From Uranotaenia lowii (Eukaryota; Arthropoda; Insecta; Diptera; Culicidae): a stretch of DNA of 64,000 nt. A model generated the notes under the pieces. The model worked only from the letters and a program-made list of their open reading frames with translations. It was not told where the DNA came from and made no database searches. Of this stretch, positions 23,201-38,200 are shown piece after piece (position 1 is the stretch's first letter; every line of letters starts with the position of its first letter). Location of the stretch: positions 271,407,327-271,471,326 of the forward strand of contig NC_073692.1 in the NCBI RefSeq assembly GCF_029784155.1. The letters run 5' to 3'. Both the position numbers and the translations under genes were made by a program.

Positions 23201-26200
23201 GAGCCATCTATTCGCACCGAGCAGCAGCATACGATCGGCGCGTAACGCGATGTGTGGTGCCGGTGCAGGTTAGGCGAAAAGGGAAGGGGAGGGTGATTGG
23301 GGTGATCACCACCCGCAGTAGCTTCAAGCAAAAGGAAAATTCATACGTTCGTTCGAAATTAACTCGGCTCGAGCGAATCTCGGCTACAGTCGGACGGAGT
23401 AAGTAGTATTGTCATGCGAAATTCAACGCATTGAAAACTGTCACGAAGATATTTCCAAAACTGTTACGAAGCTTAAAAAAATTTCAAACCCACGAACAAA
23501 CTCTCGCATGAGGTAAAACAAGGCATCGATGTACATCGCACGACTGCACCTTTTAAAACTGTCGGGGTATTACTTCGGGAAGCTTTCATCGAGGTGCATG
23601 TGCGACGTTCGCAAGAATACTGTCGTTCGCAAGTACTTTTCGGAAGCCTGCTCAGAAACTCGTGGTGTCCAAGCCTAGCCGCCGATATTTTCAGTTTTTC
23701 AAATTCTTTTTGAATTTCAAAGAGTTTGTTTGTCAGTTGACTTGCTGCTTACTTTTAGGGTATAACATTAAAAAAATACACTTTATGGTTTATTTGATAA
23801 AAATTATTATAACGAATAACTATTGGTTTTAATGGCCTTTATGGGCCTTGATAATTTTCTGACAACGCTTTGCATGCATTTTTGTAAGGTTTTGATGAGA
23901 TTTTAGGGGTGGGGGTTCCAGGCAGACCCCAAAATAGCTGCTTTACCCTAAACATAGTTTTTGTTGAGTTGCAGCTGGAGTCTCGAATCACAATTCAAAG
24001 AAGATTTAAACTAACTTGTTTTCCGCTTGTGGGGCGAACCACGCTTGCCCTACTAATGTGTGGTGGTAGATGCAACTCTATCTGTATCTACCACTTCATA
24101 ATAGTTGACCCGTGCTGAACAAAAATGTTATATGTGATGATAATGCTTCTAGATAAATTCTACCGCTCATTTTCACCATCTTTCATTTCTTCTAACTTTC
24201 TATCCATCTATAATTTCATAATCTTGAGATGTCCCTACTAAAAAGGACATCACTTTTCACTGATAAGGCGAATAAATTAAGTAACAAACACACATTACTG
24301 TGATTATTCTCTTCATATATTATTTTGTTTTCTTTATTCCTCGAGAATCAAATATCCTGGAGTTAACGTTGTACACTAAAATGTAGGTCTCCGAATGTCC
24401 TCTATCCCCCACACTCCATTTGTTAACATTTGACGCATTCGCTCTATTCAAAATTCACTACCGATTTTAAGTTTTGAAGTCATTGAACTTTGTTTGAAAA
24501 ATTTAAAAAATGTGACTTTAAGATCTTTTTTATAACGTTTAATATTTTTTCCGCATGGAAAAATTGAATTAAATCAACTTCTTGAAGCCATACTTTTAAA
24601 GCAAAAGTAAACTTTCAATTTTTTTAAGAACGTGAAATGCGTACTAGGAAGCCGGGATCTGGAGGAAATCGAAATCGAAGAGCCGCAGTGGGGAACAGAA
24701 GAGTGGCTAGCACTTTCAAGCGAAACTCCAATCTTTACGTTCGAGATGTCACCAATAAGTTGGGAATATCGTCTACAACCGTGCATGAAGCCAAAAAACG
24801 ATCCAAACTATCGACTCATAAGAAGGTAGTGACTGCTAATCGCAATGAAAAGCAAAACCTTACGGCAAAAACAAGATCTCGGTCAAGTTTGATTGCGTGG
24901 TAATGGACGACGAAATCCACGCTAAGGCAGACTCTAGATAGCTTTCGGGATAAAGATTTTATACAGCAACTGGATGGGGGAAGGTGGCAGACATTTTCAG
25001 GCATATTAAACTATCGAAGTTTGCCAAAAAATATCTCGTTTGGCAAGCTAACTGTACCTGAGGCTTGTAAAGCAACATTTTAGTTGTAGCCAGGACCGCC
25101 AACCAGGAAATTTACGTAAAAGAGTGTCTTCAAAAGCATTTGCTGTTTTTCCATGTCTTATCTGTGCTGCTCTATGGAGTGGTATGCCGCTAACAACATT
25201 CAGGATGTGCCCTCCCAACACACCAGAACTTTTCCCAATCGAAAAATATTTTACGATTGTTAAGCAAAACCGTAAGGAGACCCAAAAAAACTGTAAGCAG
25301 CGATAAGCAGTTAAAAGCAAACTGGCGTTCTGCGCCGAAGAAAGTGGATTAGGTGACAGTACAAAATCTGATGGCAGGCGTCATACGAAAGTCTCGCCAA
25401 TTTGGAATAGGTCGACCGGAATCTCAACTGAATATTTTTACCGTCTTTTATACGTATTCTACTTCAAAAAGAAAAATACTTTGATTTTTTTCAATAAACA
25501 AAAAATCGATCTACACGCAATTTAGTTTTACCACTTTTTGATCCGAACACCCTTAACATCGTTAAGCTGAGAGTTTTTCCTACAAGATGGTTTGCTTGGG
25601 ATATGAAGTAGGCGACGGCTTGTTGGTATCGCACGTGTTTGTTTTTTCGTTTCGTCACGGTGAACTTTCAATTTTTGAAGTTTAAGTAGTTTGTTATTGT
25701 AAAATTATGATATTTTCTGCAATAAGTGGATAAATCATAGTGAACAATAATTGCATGTTTAATTGATTGTGCCCGACCCGATTCTCTGTTGATTTTATCG
25801 GCCTCTGACATCGTTGAATGATTCGCTACAAGAGGTAAAACACATGCTGCTTCAACAATTGGTGAGTTCGTTCCATTATCCTTCTCATTCATTTGTTGTG
25901 AACTGATGTTGCAATCAAGGAGTTTCTACCTGAGAATTTTCAGGAGCCTACAAAATTTGAAAATTTTGAAATACCGCTTATTAATTTATTAAGAGATTAT
26001 TAAGAGCAGTTTGTTTTTCAATTGAGGAAGTACAATGTTGGAAACACTTTCGGGTTTCGTGTTTAAAGTTATATGATAGAATTACCATTATGATTTGATA
26101 ACAAATGGCTGGTGAAAAGTGAGATATGTATAAGAATAACGTCAGAAATCGTCGTAAAATAAGGGAATTTTTCCAATTATGTTGTGCCTTGGAACCCGAC

Positions 26201-29200
26201 AGTTTGTGTATATGTTCGTTTTATAAATAATATTCCTGCTATAAAATTTTCGATATTTACCAATGTTTTCACTGCTAGAGTTCAATTGGCGGTAAGTTAT
26301 TGAATGATATAAATTTCTTTGTTATGATTCATCTCTATGACGACACATTGGAATTGATTAGATACTGAGTCAGTCATGGATGGATTGTACTTTCACAATT
26401 ATTCTGCAAAATCTTTTGGAAGAGTTGATTCTCAAAGATTTTGTGGTGGTACTAATTTTTTCTCTGTTCTTCCAATATTTATTTTCATGAGCGAGTAAAG
26501 GCGCTTTATCCAAGATACATGTTATTAGATTAAACTTTCAGTAAAGTAATTTTAAAATTGCAAATTATCAATTCAATCAACCTATACTGCAATGCTTGGG
26601 ATTTCTGTATGTATGTTATGAAATTATTTTATCGGCTATATCGGTGAAATTTTATATTCTTTGAGAAAGAATATTCTAATCTTCTATCCGTCTATATTCT
26701 TTCAATTCTTAAATATTCTTTCTCAAAGAATATAAAATTTCACCGATATAGCCGATAAAATAATTTCATAAAATAAATTTACGGTGATTACCTCTTCATT
26801 TCAAAAATCAATGTATGTATGTTGTATGTTGGTTATCACCATGGGTGCATGCATTCACCGCAGTTTCTGCCTAAGTATGAGTTCACATGCATTCTTTAGA
26901 TTATTAAGTTCGACAGTACCCGGACCCCATGGCTTCGTATGAACTGTTATGTTGTGAATGTATTGTGTTGATGTAGGTTTATTTTGGAAAAACGAGTCAA
27001 TCAGGTGGGCTATGTAGGAAATGAGATACAAATTATTATAGTATTCTAAAAGTCGAGTGAAATTTTGAAACTTATGTAAAGATAGTTTAGAGTAACACAT
27101 AGGTCTTTAAAATTATAAAAGCGTGTAGAATTAGATAAGCGTGTAGAAATTAATAAAAAAAAAAGAGAAAGAAAGAGAAAGCAAGGGGAGAGAAAAGGAA
27201 ATCGGCAAAAGATAGGAATTCGGAAAAATAACGGATTAGAAGTAAGTCGTGTTTGATTCTACTGGTGTACTTTTAAAAGTGATTTCAGAAGTTGGATTAA
27301 AAGTGATTTTAATAGAGCAAAGATGGAGAAAACAAAGCGTGGCTACTACAGGCTAGTTTACAGTTATTCCGGCATCCGTGTATATACCTGGCCAGCTGGC
27401 AACTGATTGAACATTCTTATTATGAGGAAACACATCTTACCTGTCGGCAACTTATGGGATTCGAACTCAAAAGTTTTCTTGCCGATACCGGGAATCGAAC
27501 CCAGTACGCCTGGCATACCAAAACCAGACCAGACTTCACATGGGTCACCATCAAGGAGCAAAGTAAATTTTAGCAAATGTCCTTCCAACTTTAATATTTC
27601 AAACATTTTATAATAATGGGAACGTAACTGTTGTTCCGCCATGTGTTCAAGTTGTCTATGCTTCCAATCCTAGACAGTGGGCCCGGCCGAGTTAAGATGA
27701 GTAGTAAATGTACTTTTACTAATCACCGGGATGCTGACAAGTCCTGGCTGTGTTTGTATCATAAACATAAGCAAGATCGTTTTCGGGTGATGTACCCTTA
27801 GGTACAGACCTGTGGGATTGACGGGCAAGTATTCATGACCCTAAAGCCTTAAAAGTGAAAATACTGCTTTTTACAGATGACAGCAATGGTCGATTTTGCA
27901 GAATTCGTCCAGCTCCAAGCCTGCTGAAGTTGTGAATCCATTTCAACTTAAGGTACCCACGGCCTTAAGGAAAGAACCCACCATACAGTCCACTCAGGTT
28001 CAAGCAATGCATTGGACCACACCCCAACAAGTTGAGTGAAGAAAGTTACAATTCAATAATTCTACAATATATTGTTGCTCCCTGAAAAATCATAAAATTG
28101 ATTTTCTTACTCGATTTTTATAGGTTCTGGAAATGTGAGGAGGCTTTTTTTCGACGTTGAACATTTTGGCACAAATTTTTCAAAATTTTTAAAGTTTTTT
28201 TTTATCTTTGAAGGAATCTTAACGCTTTGAAGCTCAAAAATTTAAAATTTGATGTTCTTTAGAAAAATTTAACGAAAGCTTGAAAATTTTATTTGCTTGA
28301 AATTGGTTTAAACAGTCATCGTGCAATTTCTCAAATTTTCTTACACCGAGATTCAACTTTGCACTGGATTTTGGGTAAATAAACGATTGTGATTTTCGCA
28401 ATAAAATTATATTCACCAGAAAGGCAATTTCATGCCGGTTCTTGTGGTGTAATTACATTAGCGCTGCAATACTTTTAATTTGAACCTCGATTTTGAATAG
28501 ATAATTTTGTTATAATTTCGTAGGTTTTGCTTTGAAGTGTATTTCATTTGAAATTCCGAAAGGTTACCGAACAGACTCGAGAAATTTTATTTGAAATTTT
28601 TTAGCATAGACATAGTGCTATGCTGATAAATTTCATTTCGCATCTTTGGATACAGGTTTTAGCTACATAGCAAATGTAGGTAGGCTCTAGTTTCTGGATT
28701 CAGTTCTTTGTTAGAAATAAGTGGGCACTTATATGCCTACGAGATACTGGTCGTCTGCTAGTCTACAGCGTAAAATGTACAGTGTACATGCTCTCTTCCC
28801 GTGTCTGAATTCTGTATGTATGGATCTGACATTATGGCTGAGAGTTTGATACTCTATATCGTTACTTTTCGATGGTGAGTCTCAATTCTCAGTCAACAGA
28901 AGATTCGTGTGTCATCATTAGAAGGGTAATCGTGCACGAAAAAATCCAGTACAAAAACAGAAAAAAAGGCGCAAACTGTTTTTCTTAGACGACGAAAACC
29001 AAATTTCAAACAATATTTACAAAATTTCAAGATAGGAAAATTTTAACATATACAATATGAATACATCGCATGATTAGTTAAAAAGTATTGTAGTAAGTTC
29101 AACAATACTTTTACGAATTACTACAATTACTGCAAGAGTATGAAGTAAAAGTTAGTGCTCAAACATACACATTACTTTCTTAAACCTATATATTGTGTTG

Positions 29201-32200
29201 CATCACTTTGTATTGTGTACACAACAAAGCGGAAGAGAAAAAATAAATTACATGCTTGAAAAGTATCAACAAACCGATTCAAGAGGGCACCGATCAAGTT
29301 GATTCACGAAAACAAACAGCTGGTGGCTCTGGATGGGAGCAATATACTACGATGTTTATACCTACGGTATATCAGTTTGAGTTAGTAGGCAGGAATAAAT
29401 ACCTTCTCTTACAATCAGCGTTCTAGAAGCAACAATGCTGGAACCAAATGATGTTCGGCATCGGGATACTTTATTTTGTTTAAAGCTAAATTCTTTTAAA
29501 AATGGGACAGTTACGAATGCGTGTATCTCAAAAACCTTTCGTTTGATCGAAATACTTTCTATGAAAAAAAAAGAAAGTGATCTTATGATAATTCATGAAA
29601 AAATTTAAAAAAAATATTTAGCGTTTTTTGTAAGATTTTGTAAGATTGTAAGATTCTCGGTACCTTCTATCGGCCGGCGCACACTATTTTTAGCCATGTT
29701 TTCGATCAGTTTTTCAAACATATACTTCGTCTTATCTGTATTTTAGGTGGCTGCATCCTCCTCCTTCAATTTCTTCTACTTTTCGGTCCAATACTTCTCT
29801 TTTAAAAGAAACTGAGGGAAATTTAGTTGATACAGCTGTTTTAAAATTAACAAAACTTTATAATTTTTGAGCCACTTTAAAGCGTTTTGAGTGGGATTTC
29901 TACTGGTAAAATCTGACAATAACGAAGCAAAACCATTATGAGATTGAACTAAAAGTATAATCGTATTGTTGTTTTTTTTTTCAACAGGAGCAGAATTTTA
30001 GCAAATCATTATATTTTATACAGAATAACCAGCAAATACATACTTTAATATGCTAGGGACCACAACACGAGCAGACATGGTAAAGGATTTAAACACTGGA
30101 ATTTGTTTTAAACAGGGGTTTTCATAAGTTTTGTCGTCCATCAGAAATCATCTTTCGCAAACCTCGGTACTGGCTATACAGCTTACAAAGCTCTGGAACT
30201 AGCAAAAAATTATTGTTTGAGGTTAGATTTGAATGAATCATATCTAGGCAACACTTCCAGCTTATCGGAGAAAATTTTTTGGACATTTCAGTGATCTACA
30301 CTTAGTTTTCGCTTATTCAAAATTGAAAATTCCCTGATGACTCTTAACCGTAGCTACCGATCATGTGCTACACTCCAATGCTTGATTTGAACTTTGTGGA
30401 CATTTTTGACAGTATTTGCAGACTTTTCCATTACCCACACACAGTAATTCTTCGAATAATCAACGGTTTTGTCAGCTATCAATTTGATATTGATGAATTT
30501 TGAAAGAAACTGTGCAAAATATTTTCTTTTTTTTCTCTTACATCGTGTATATCTCAGAAAAGCGTAAATTTTAAATTTTGACAAAAATAGGTCTGAAAGT
30601 ACTTATCACAAGCAGCAATATGCAAATGAATGTCCGATCACTAGTAAACGAGCTATTAGCACAAGAAAGTGTCCTGTATCTAAAAGGACTACGCTTTAGA
30701 AAGGGGAGAGGGAGACTCCCATACCATTTTTCGCACAATTCGAGGACCAATCAAGCAATGTCTTATTTGACATCACTGCTAGGTGTCTAACGAGGTATTG
30801 CACGGCTACTTTTCATCAGCGGGAGGAAGACTGGAATTTGCCGTATCGTTTTTTTACTGTTCGGTAAAAAGCCAGCAATTGTTGAAAAGATTTGTAATCG
30901 TTCAAATTTTAACTTTAGATGATCAGTTTCGTATAGCGAGTCATGTAACTCAGTTGTTTAGGTGCTACATTTAGATTTAGCTACTTTTACAACAACCATA
31001 AATCAAACCATTTTTTTTTTATCAGCTTCAAAACTTTGACGAAATTTGAGCGACTTAATACGCCTGATCATGCAAGAATTTGCAAGAGCAAAACAAAACC
31101 GAAATCAATCATTGTTTTATGCAAAACAAGTGCTTTTCAGTATCAAACAAGTTTTATTAAAAATCACTAAATAAGAAAGTAAAGTTTTGAACCTTCGCAC
31201 TGGTCGGAAGATTGCTGAGAGAAATTTGACGTTTGAAAGATTTTTTTCTTTTTTTATGCAGTCTTCCTCCCCCAGCTTTTCATGTAATACTTCGCGAGGT
31301 ATCAGCAGTGATGTCTATTAAATTTATTGTTTTTCAATGCCAACAGACATACCCACGTTAAACAGCTAATAACTTTTTTTTTTGTTTCGATTATAGTCGT
31401 TTTACCATCTTTATGGCATTCGCGACTTTATTAACGTTACAGTTGGCGGATCGTTATTGAAAAACTATCCGGTACAACCGTGTTCGATGTTTACTCTTGG
31501 GCTCGAACTCACGAACATCGGCTCAGGAGACAACAGACTTGCCAACTGAGCTATATCACAAGCCCAGCTAATAACTGTTTTGCCTAATAATATACGAAGT
31601 TACGGTCTTCGACAAAGTTGTTCAGTGGAAAATTTCCTCTAGAGAATTTATAAATTGGCACGAAAACCATGAGCAGGCTCGGCTCCATAGAAGAAACAAA
31701 TTATTTTATTTAGATAGTATTCCGTCACACGGCATAACTTGACGAACATAATTCCTAAAATTCACTCAGTCCATGGCAACCGTTCTCCAAATCCTCGGGC
31801 ACCCCACGTTCGCCAGATCACGCTCCACTTGGTCTAACCACCTCGCTCGTTGTGCCCCTGCTCGTCTTGTTCCTACCGGATTCGTAGCGAACACCTGTTT
31901 TGCAGGACAGTCGTCCGGCATTCTCGCAACATGTCCCGCCCAGCGTATCCGGCCAGCCTTCACCACCTTCTGGATACTGGGTTCACCGTAGAGTCGCGCG
32001 AGCTTGTGGTTCATCCTTCGCCTCCACACTCCGTTCTCCTGAACGCCGCCAGATATGGTTCTTAACGCTCGAATACTCCGAGTGTACGCAGGTCCTCCTC
32101 GAGCAATATCCATGTCTCGTGCCCGTAGGGAACAACCGGTCTAATGAGCGTCATATACAGGTTACACTTCTTGCGAGGGCTAAGTCTTCTCGACCGCAGT

Positions 32201-35200
32201 TGCTTGTGGAGTCCATAGTAGGCACGACTTCCGCTGATCATCCGCCGCCGGTTCTCACGGCTAGTGTCATTATCTGCGGTTACCGGTGAGCCGAGATAGA
32301 CAAAGTATTCGACTATCTCCAGCTCGTCGCCGTCGATCGTGACCTTGTTATTACTGGACAAGCGTGTTCGGTCGGTCTCGGATCCACAGGCCAGCATGTA
32401 CTTTGTCTTGGACGTATTGATTATCAATCCAATCTCTCCTGCTCAGGGGCGGTCCTAGAGTCGGCTCTTGGGGGGGTGATTTTCCAATTTTCAAAAATCA
32501 GTCAATATAAATATCTGGTGAAAAAAACAATCATTTGAGTGAGCGAAAGGAGAAGGGAGGGGTTGCCGGGGGGGGGGGGCGGTTATCCCTTTATAAAACA
32601 ACCAGCGAATCTATAATAACCACTGCGAAAAAATGTTGATATTTTTTTTTTGTTGGTAAAACAGGTATTTTAGAATTGTCATTTTAAGAGCCTTTTAAAA
32701 AATTTCTTGTTATAAATGTAATTTTTGCAATGAAAATAATACACACGTTGTTGAGAGATGAACACGTAGAAAAAAAAATCAAGTTATCTTCATTTATTTC
32801 CTGAGCTTCTAAATATTAGAGCTCTGGTATTTTATAATTTATCGAAAGTATTTTACTTTTCACCGATAAGCCCGATAAACAAATTAACAAACATAACTAA
32901 CGGGCATTGAATTCTTTATTGGGGTATTTTACTGAATCGTGATTTGGAAATAGTATTATATTAATACTTAAATACTTAATAGTATATTAGTATTAAAATT
33001 TTCAAATTTTTCAAACAAAATATATAAAATCAACACTTTAAATATAAATTAAGTAGAAGAAACCGATTATCAAAATCAGTTTCTAAATTTTGGAACCGAA
33101 TTTTATTTGATTTGCTTTTGAATTTAAAGTTTTCATCAACAATTTTCAATTTAAATTGTATTACAACAAATAAATTACAAACAAAAGTGATTGATCTTTG
33201 TTCACCTCCACTTAATTACCAACTTTTTAAATAATTTGGAATTATAAAGAAAATAATGAAATGAAGGGTTAATTCTGAATGTTAATACTCTTCTTTAGTT
33301 AACAGTCTCAATCATTTGCAATTGAAATAGCCAAGCCTTCAGATTAAGAATATCAAACCTTAAGCTAAATTTTAAATTAAAATTTCAATATTATTGTGTA
33401 GATGAGCTGAAAGCAGTATCGGTGACATAATTGCTGTAGATCTATAGAAATCCAGGAGTGTTGGTTAAAAATCGCTAAAAGATCTACTGACTGTTTTGCA
33501 TGGTAGAATGCCTTGTTGCCGAAAAAATAGTGGAATGCTAAGGGGAAAGTTTTAATTCACAAGGGAAAAATTAAAACCGTGGCAAACTGATTTTGGAAGC
33601 TTTTTGCGTCTTAAACTCGATTTTTTTTTGTCTATTTTTTCCCTTCTTATTTTCTGGCATTGAGTAATTTTTAAACTTAGCAGTTCAGAGTGAAATCGAT
33701 GAATGATAATTGATGAAGTAACTAACCTGAACAACAAAAAATATGGTAAATCTTTTCATTATCCTTTATTTATTCAACGATGCAGGTCAGAGGGAAGAAT
33801 GCTAAGAAGTTAAAAATTCCCGAAAAAAAACAATACAGATTTCGTCTAGACAATCTTCGTATTTTACAAAATGGGGAAAGATACATACTCCTATAATTTT
33901 TTCTCATGGTAACTTACTCACAGTCTTTATGAAAATTAATCATTAAGTTAATACCTTTTTTTTCGAATTTTTTTTTTTGATATTTTACACTTTTGCTAAA
34001 AGTGCACAAATTTCTCCAATGAGCCTTGTATTTTAAAAATTTATACAGAAAAAAAAGCGCTGATAAAATAATACAAATTTGCATTTAGAGCTCCTAAATA
34101 AGTTGAAATCAGTTTCAAATTCTTTGCACTTCGGAAATTGAGAATTTTATTTTCTTGTGTTATAGTTTTGAATGCAGATTTTTGGTTCTAGAGATGAATT
34201 TTTGAATCTCTATCTCCAACACCAATTCCTGAAACAGCTGATACAAATACTTTTTTGTTCCTTTTTGGCACTCATAGGAAACGCAAAAGTCATAAAACGT
34301 AATCTCTTTCTTCGATTTATTATTGCTGAAATCTCTTGAGAGGTTTTTTTTTTAAATTTAAACTCTTCCCGATCAGGAGGAAAAATCAAAATTATATCAA
34401 AATGAGATATTTTGATACTCAATTTTTTTCTATCAATATGAGCTATAATTCAGTACTCGTAGGATGATAAAATATTTCAAATCATATAAAAAGTCTTTAC
34501 GATCATAGCTTAATTATATCAGATTTTGATATGCTCAAATCAAGATTATATCTCATTCAGATAGCATAGCATGATATTGGGCAGAACAAAATCTTACATA
34601 ATTATAACTCATCAAGATATGAATGCTTCGAGTAAAACTTCTAGAGGAATTTCAATAACTCACATAGTTTGCTAAAACAATGCTCCATTTATGATTTCCC
34701 AAAAATTGAATTCAATTTTATGAATGGGTTGAGCGAATTTCATTAAAGCACGGTTTGGGCCGTTGACTTCGATGTCCGTGTTTTATGGAATGTTGTATGC
34801 ATATTAAAATAAGATATGATCATAATATTTTATAACAATTTGAAGCAAATTCTTTATCGTTGAAAGTGAGTTCAATTCTGTTCGAGAAATTCAATCAAAA
34901 TAAGATATTACCCAGTTTTAGGAAACTTATAGTCGAAAACCTTGAGATCCAAATTTTATCTAAGAAAGATATAAATATCTCCTTGAAATATGTTTTAGTT
35001 ATTGTTTTGGCATGCTCTCCTGATCGGATTCCTATGAATATTTTATATTCGATTTTTGTTTGGCAGTACTTGTATTTTTTTTCACAGTTATCCATAATAT
35101 GAATGTCTGATGTAATACATTTAAAACAGAATTAAATAATATCAGATCTGAAATTTAAATTTTTGTTTTTGAATTTCATAATATAGGTTATTAATTTTAA

Positions 35201-38200
35201 GTTTGTAATTCATATTTGAATGGTGGATTAATTGAAGGTGAAAAAATCTCGCGAAAGAGAATCTCAACTGTGATTCAGAATCTGATTTTTTATTTTGCAA
35301 TTGAAGGCAATGTATGATGAAAGCAGAACAAATATTTCAAGTATTTCAGTGTTATAACCATTTTCACCCCCCTGTATGACTTTTCCAAATTTTTCATTTA
35401 ATTCAAATTCAAAACAAAATCAAGAATTCAGAAGCTCTGAATTTGAAGCGAATACTAAAATTTGTTGCGATTTGCTTGTGTTAATTAAGGCCTATGAGGG
35501 AAATTAGTGACAATTTAAAAAAAAGTTGTCCCTACATTTTATTAAAAGCAAATTCCAAATCAACACTCAACAACACATTTTCGTTGAGTAACTTATCAAC
35601 AAAAGTTATTTGGTATAATTCAGTCCAGGGAATCCTAATTTACAGCTGCTTGAGTTTGGTGAACCGACTTTTTTTCAATATTGAGCCTTTTAAGTGATAA
35701 ATTAACTTTTTTGTGGAAAAAACACCCCCACGGAGTGGAAAATTTTTAAAATTGGAAAGCACATCTACTAAGAAAAGTTCCAACTTTTTATAGAAATTCG
35801 AGCATTTGCGGGTATTTTGTAACGGATTTTTGCCGCTTGGGGGGGGTGATCACCCCGATCACCCCCCCCCCCCATAGGACCGCGCCTGCTCCTGCTTCGC
35901 GTTTCAGTTTGCGGTAGATCTCCTCCACCGCCGCAGATGATCTGCCGACTATATCAATGTCATCGGCAAAGCATATAAGTTAACTGGATCTGTTGAAAAT
36001 CGTGCCCCGCATTTCGCCCACCGCTCGTCGAACAACACCACACGTTGAACATCATGCAGGATAGACCATCACCTTGTCGAAGCCCCCTGCGCGATTCGAA
36101 AGAACTCGACAATTCACCTGAAATCCGCACACAGCACTGCGTTCCATCCATCGTCGCCTTGATCAGTCTGGTCAGCTTCCCGGAAAAGCCGTTCTCGTCC
36201 ATGATTTTCCAAAGCTCGTTACGGTCGATCGTGTCGTATGCGGCTTTGAAGTCGATGAATAGATGGTGCGTAGGGACCTGGTGTTCCCGGCATTTTTGGA
36301 GGATTTGCCGTAATGTGAATATCTGGTCCGTCGTAGACCGTCCCTCCATGAAGCCGGCCTGATGACTTCCCACGAATCTGTTTGCTTGTGGCGTTAGGCG
36401 GCGGAGTAGGATTGAGGACAGTGATCGCTCGGTAGTTCTCACAGTCCAATTTGTCGCCCTTCTTGTAGATGGGGCATATTACTCCCAGATCCGGACTATC
36501 AACCGGTGTAGGCAATCTGCCAACTTGTCCAAACAAAAACGATGTTGATTTTTCAGTACAAAATATTCAATTTTTCAATACAAACATAAAAGTTCAAATT
36601 TACTCATGTAAACGTTATTTAAAATTCAGCAAAAAATCATGGATGAGTTTTGAACCAAAACGAAGACCCCAAGGTTTGAGATATTCAAAAAATTGATCCA
36701 AATTGACTCAGTCTATTGAGACATACAAAATGAGATATTCGACATGAGACATTCGACATGATATGCAGTACGTAACGTATGAAAAGTAAGGCATGATGCA
36801 TCTTGCTTCTCATATCTCATCTCTCGCATCCCACTTCTCACGTCTTACGTTTCATACCTCATGTCTCACGTTTCGATTCTCACGTCTCACTTCGCTTCTC
36901 AATTCCCAACTCTCTCATGTTTTTCTTCTCTCTTCTCACGTTTAACTTCTCTCGTGTTACTTCTAACGTTTCACTCCTCACTTCTCACGTCTTATTTATC
37001 ACTTCTCATGTCTAATTGTGAGAAACTGACGCTGAAAAGAAAGTTAGGTGGAAAAATTTGAGAAAAAAAAATTACAACTCCAGGAGACACAGCTTAGAGC
37101 AAATTCACTGGTGTTGGGAAAAAGTGGTAGAAATTTTGACATTTTGAAAATTTTACCATGCAAAAATGTTTTTACGATCTTGGGGCGATGTATTTGTTTA
37201 CAACCAGTGATGGTGAATTTCGCCAGTCACGCTTGACCCGACTAGTTTTGTTTCATCAAACGACTGGCACTGTTATCAATTGACGGAGCCTCACTACTCG
37301 CATGACGGACAAAGCACGACAACAATCAACATTTCTCCATCATCGACTGGCGAAGCTCCTACACAAGGTCAAAATTTCTCATGAGAGTGACTGGCAAATC
37401 TCTTCACACTTCGATCGGGTGCTGACGGCAGGTACAACTAATTGAACGACTTGCTGGCAGAGAGCAACAATAGCAATAAAAACCGAAAACGGGCTTGCTG
37501 GCAGAAGCAACAATAATAATAAATTCTTTTCTCTTTCGCCTTCGGTCGTCTTCGGCTTGCTGGCAGGAGCAACAATAATAATAAATGCGTTTCTTTTTCG
37601 TCATCGGTCGTTTGAATGCGATTGCTTGACTAGGTCATTCTTTTAGCTTCAAATGAATGGGGAATGAATGACTGGCAAACGAAGTGACTGGTCGTTAAGG
37701 AACAGTCAATTGAGTTTGACGGACCAAGAGGCTTTACAGTCACAGCTTCACGCCTCATGACGATGACTTTTGCCAAGCCTGTTTACAACACTGTTTCTAT
37801 TTCTGCCGTATGTGATAGAAATATTGCTATTTTTGCATCACAGCATGCAAAAATACAACACGTGTTGTAAAAAAAACTAGAAGGCCACAGATCTTGAAAA
37901 TGTTTTTGCATGACAAAATTTTCAAAATGTGCCGTAAGTTTAAAAATTTCTACCACTTTTTCCCAACACCAGTGAACTTGCTCTTAGAGTAGTAAACGAT
38001 CTCGAGGAGTTATCTTTTCCTGATACTATCAGTTGGAGGAGACACGTTGCCGGGTAAGGAAGGGTCACTTGGATACTCTCAACATATCTAACTACATTTG
38101 TCTACAAAAGAGCTCACTTTCGTACAAAAAGGTTATTAAAAAAAAGCTTTTTCTAGATCTGAATAAAACATTCAAATTGTTTAATTAAATTTTTCATACT

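Noticed and set aside
31498..31566. A functional tRNA gene on the minus strand
   Set aside because: A and B boxes are present but the anticodon arm does not form a normal cloverleaf; better explained as tRNA-derived repeat.
36803..37061. S/H/L/F-rich ORFs
   Set aside because: Produced by the TCTCACGT minisatellite.
37447..37620. CRISPR-like array
   Set aside because: Only three unequal, diverged units inside a eukaryotic TIR element; no CRISPR features.
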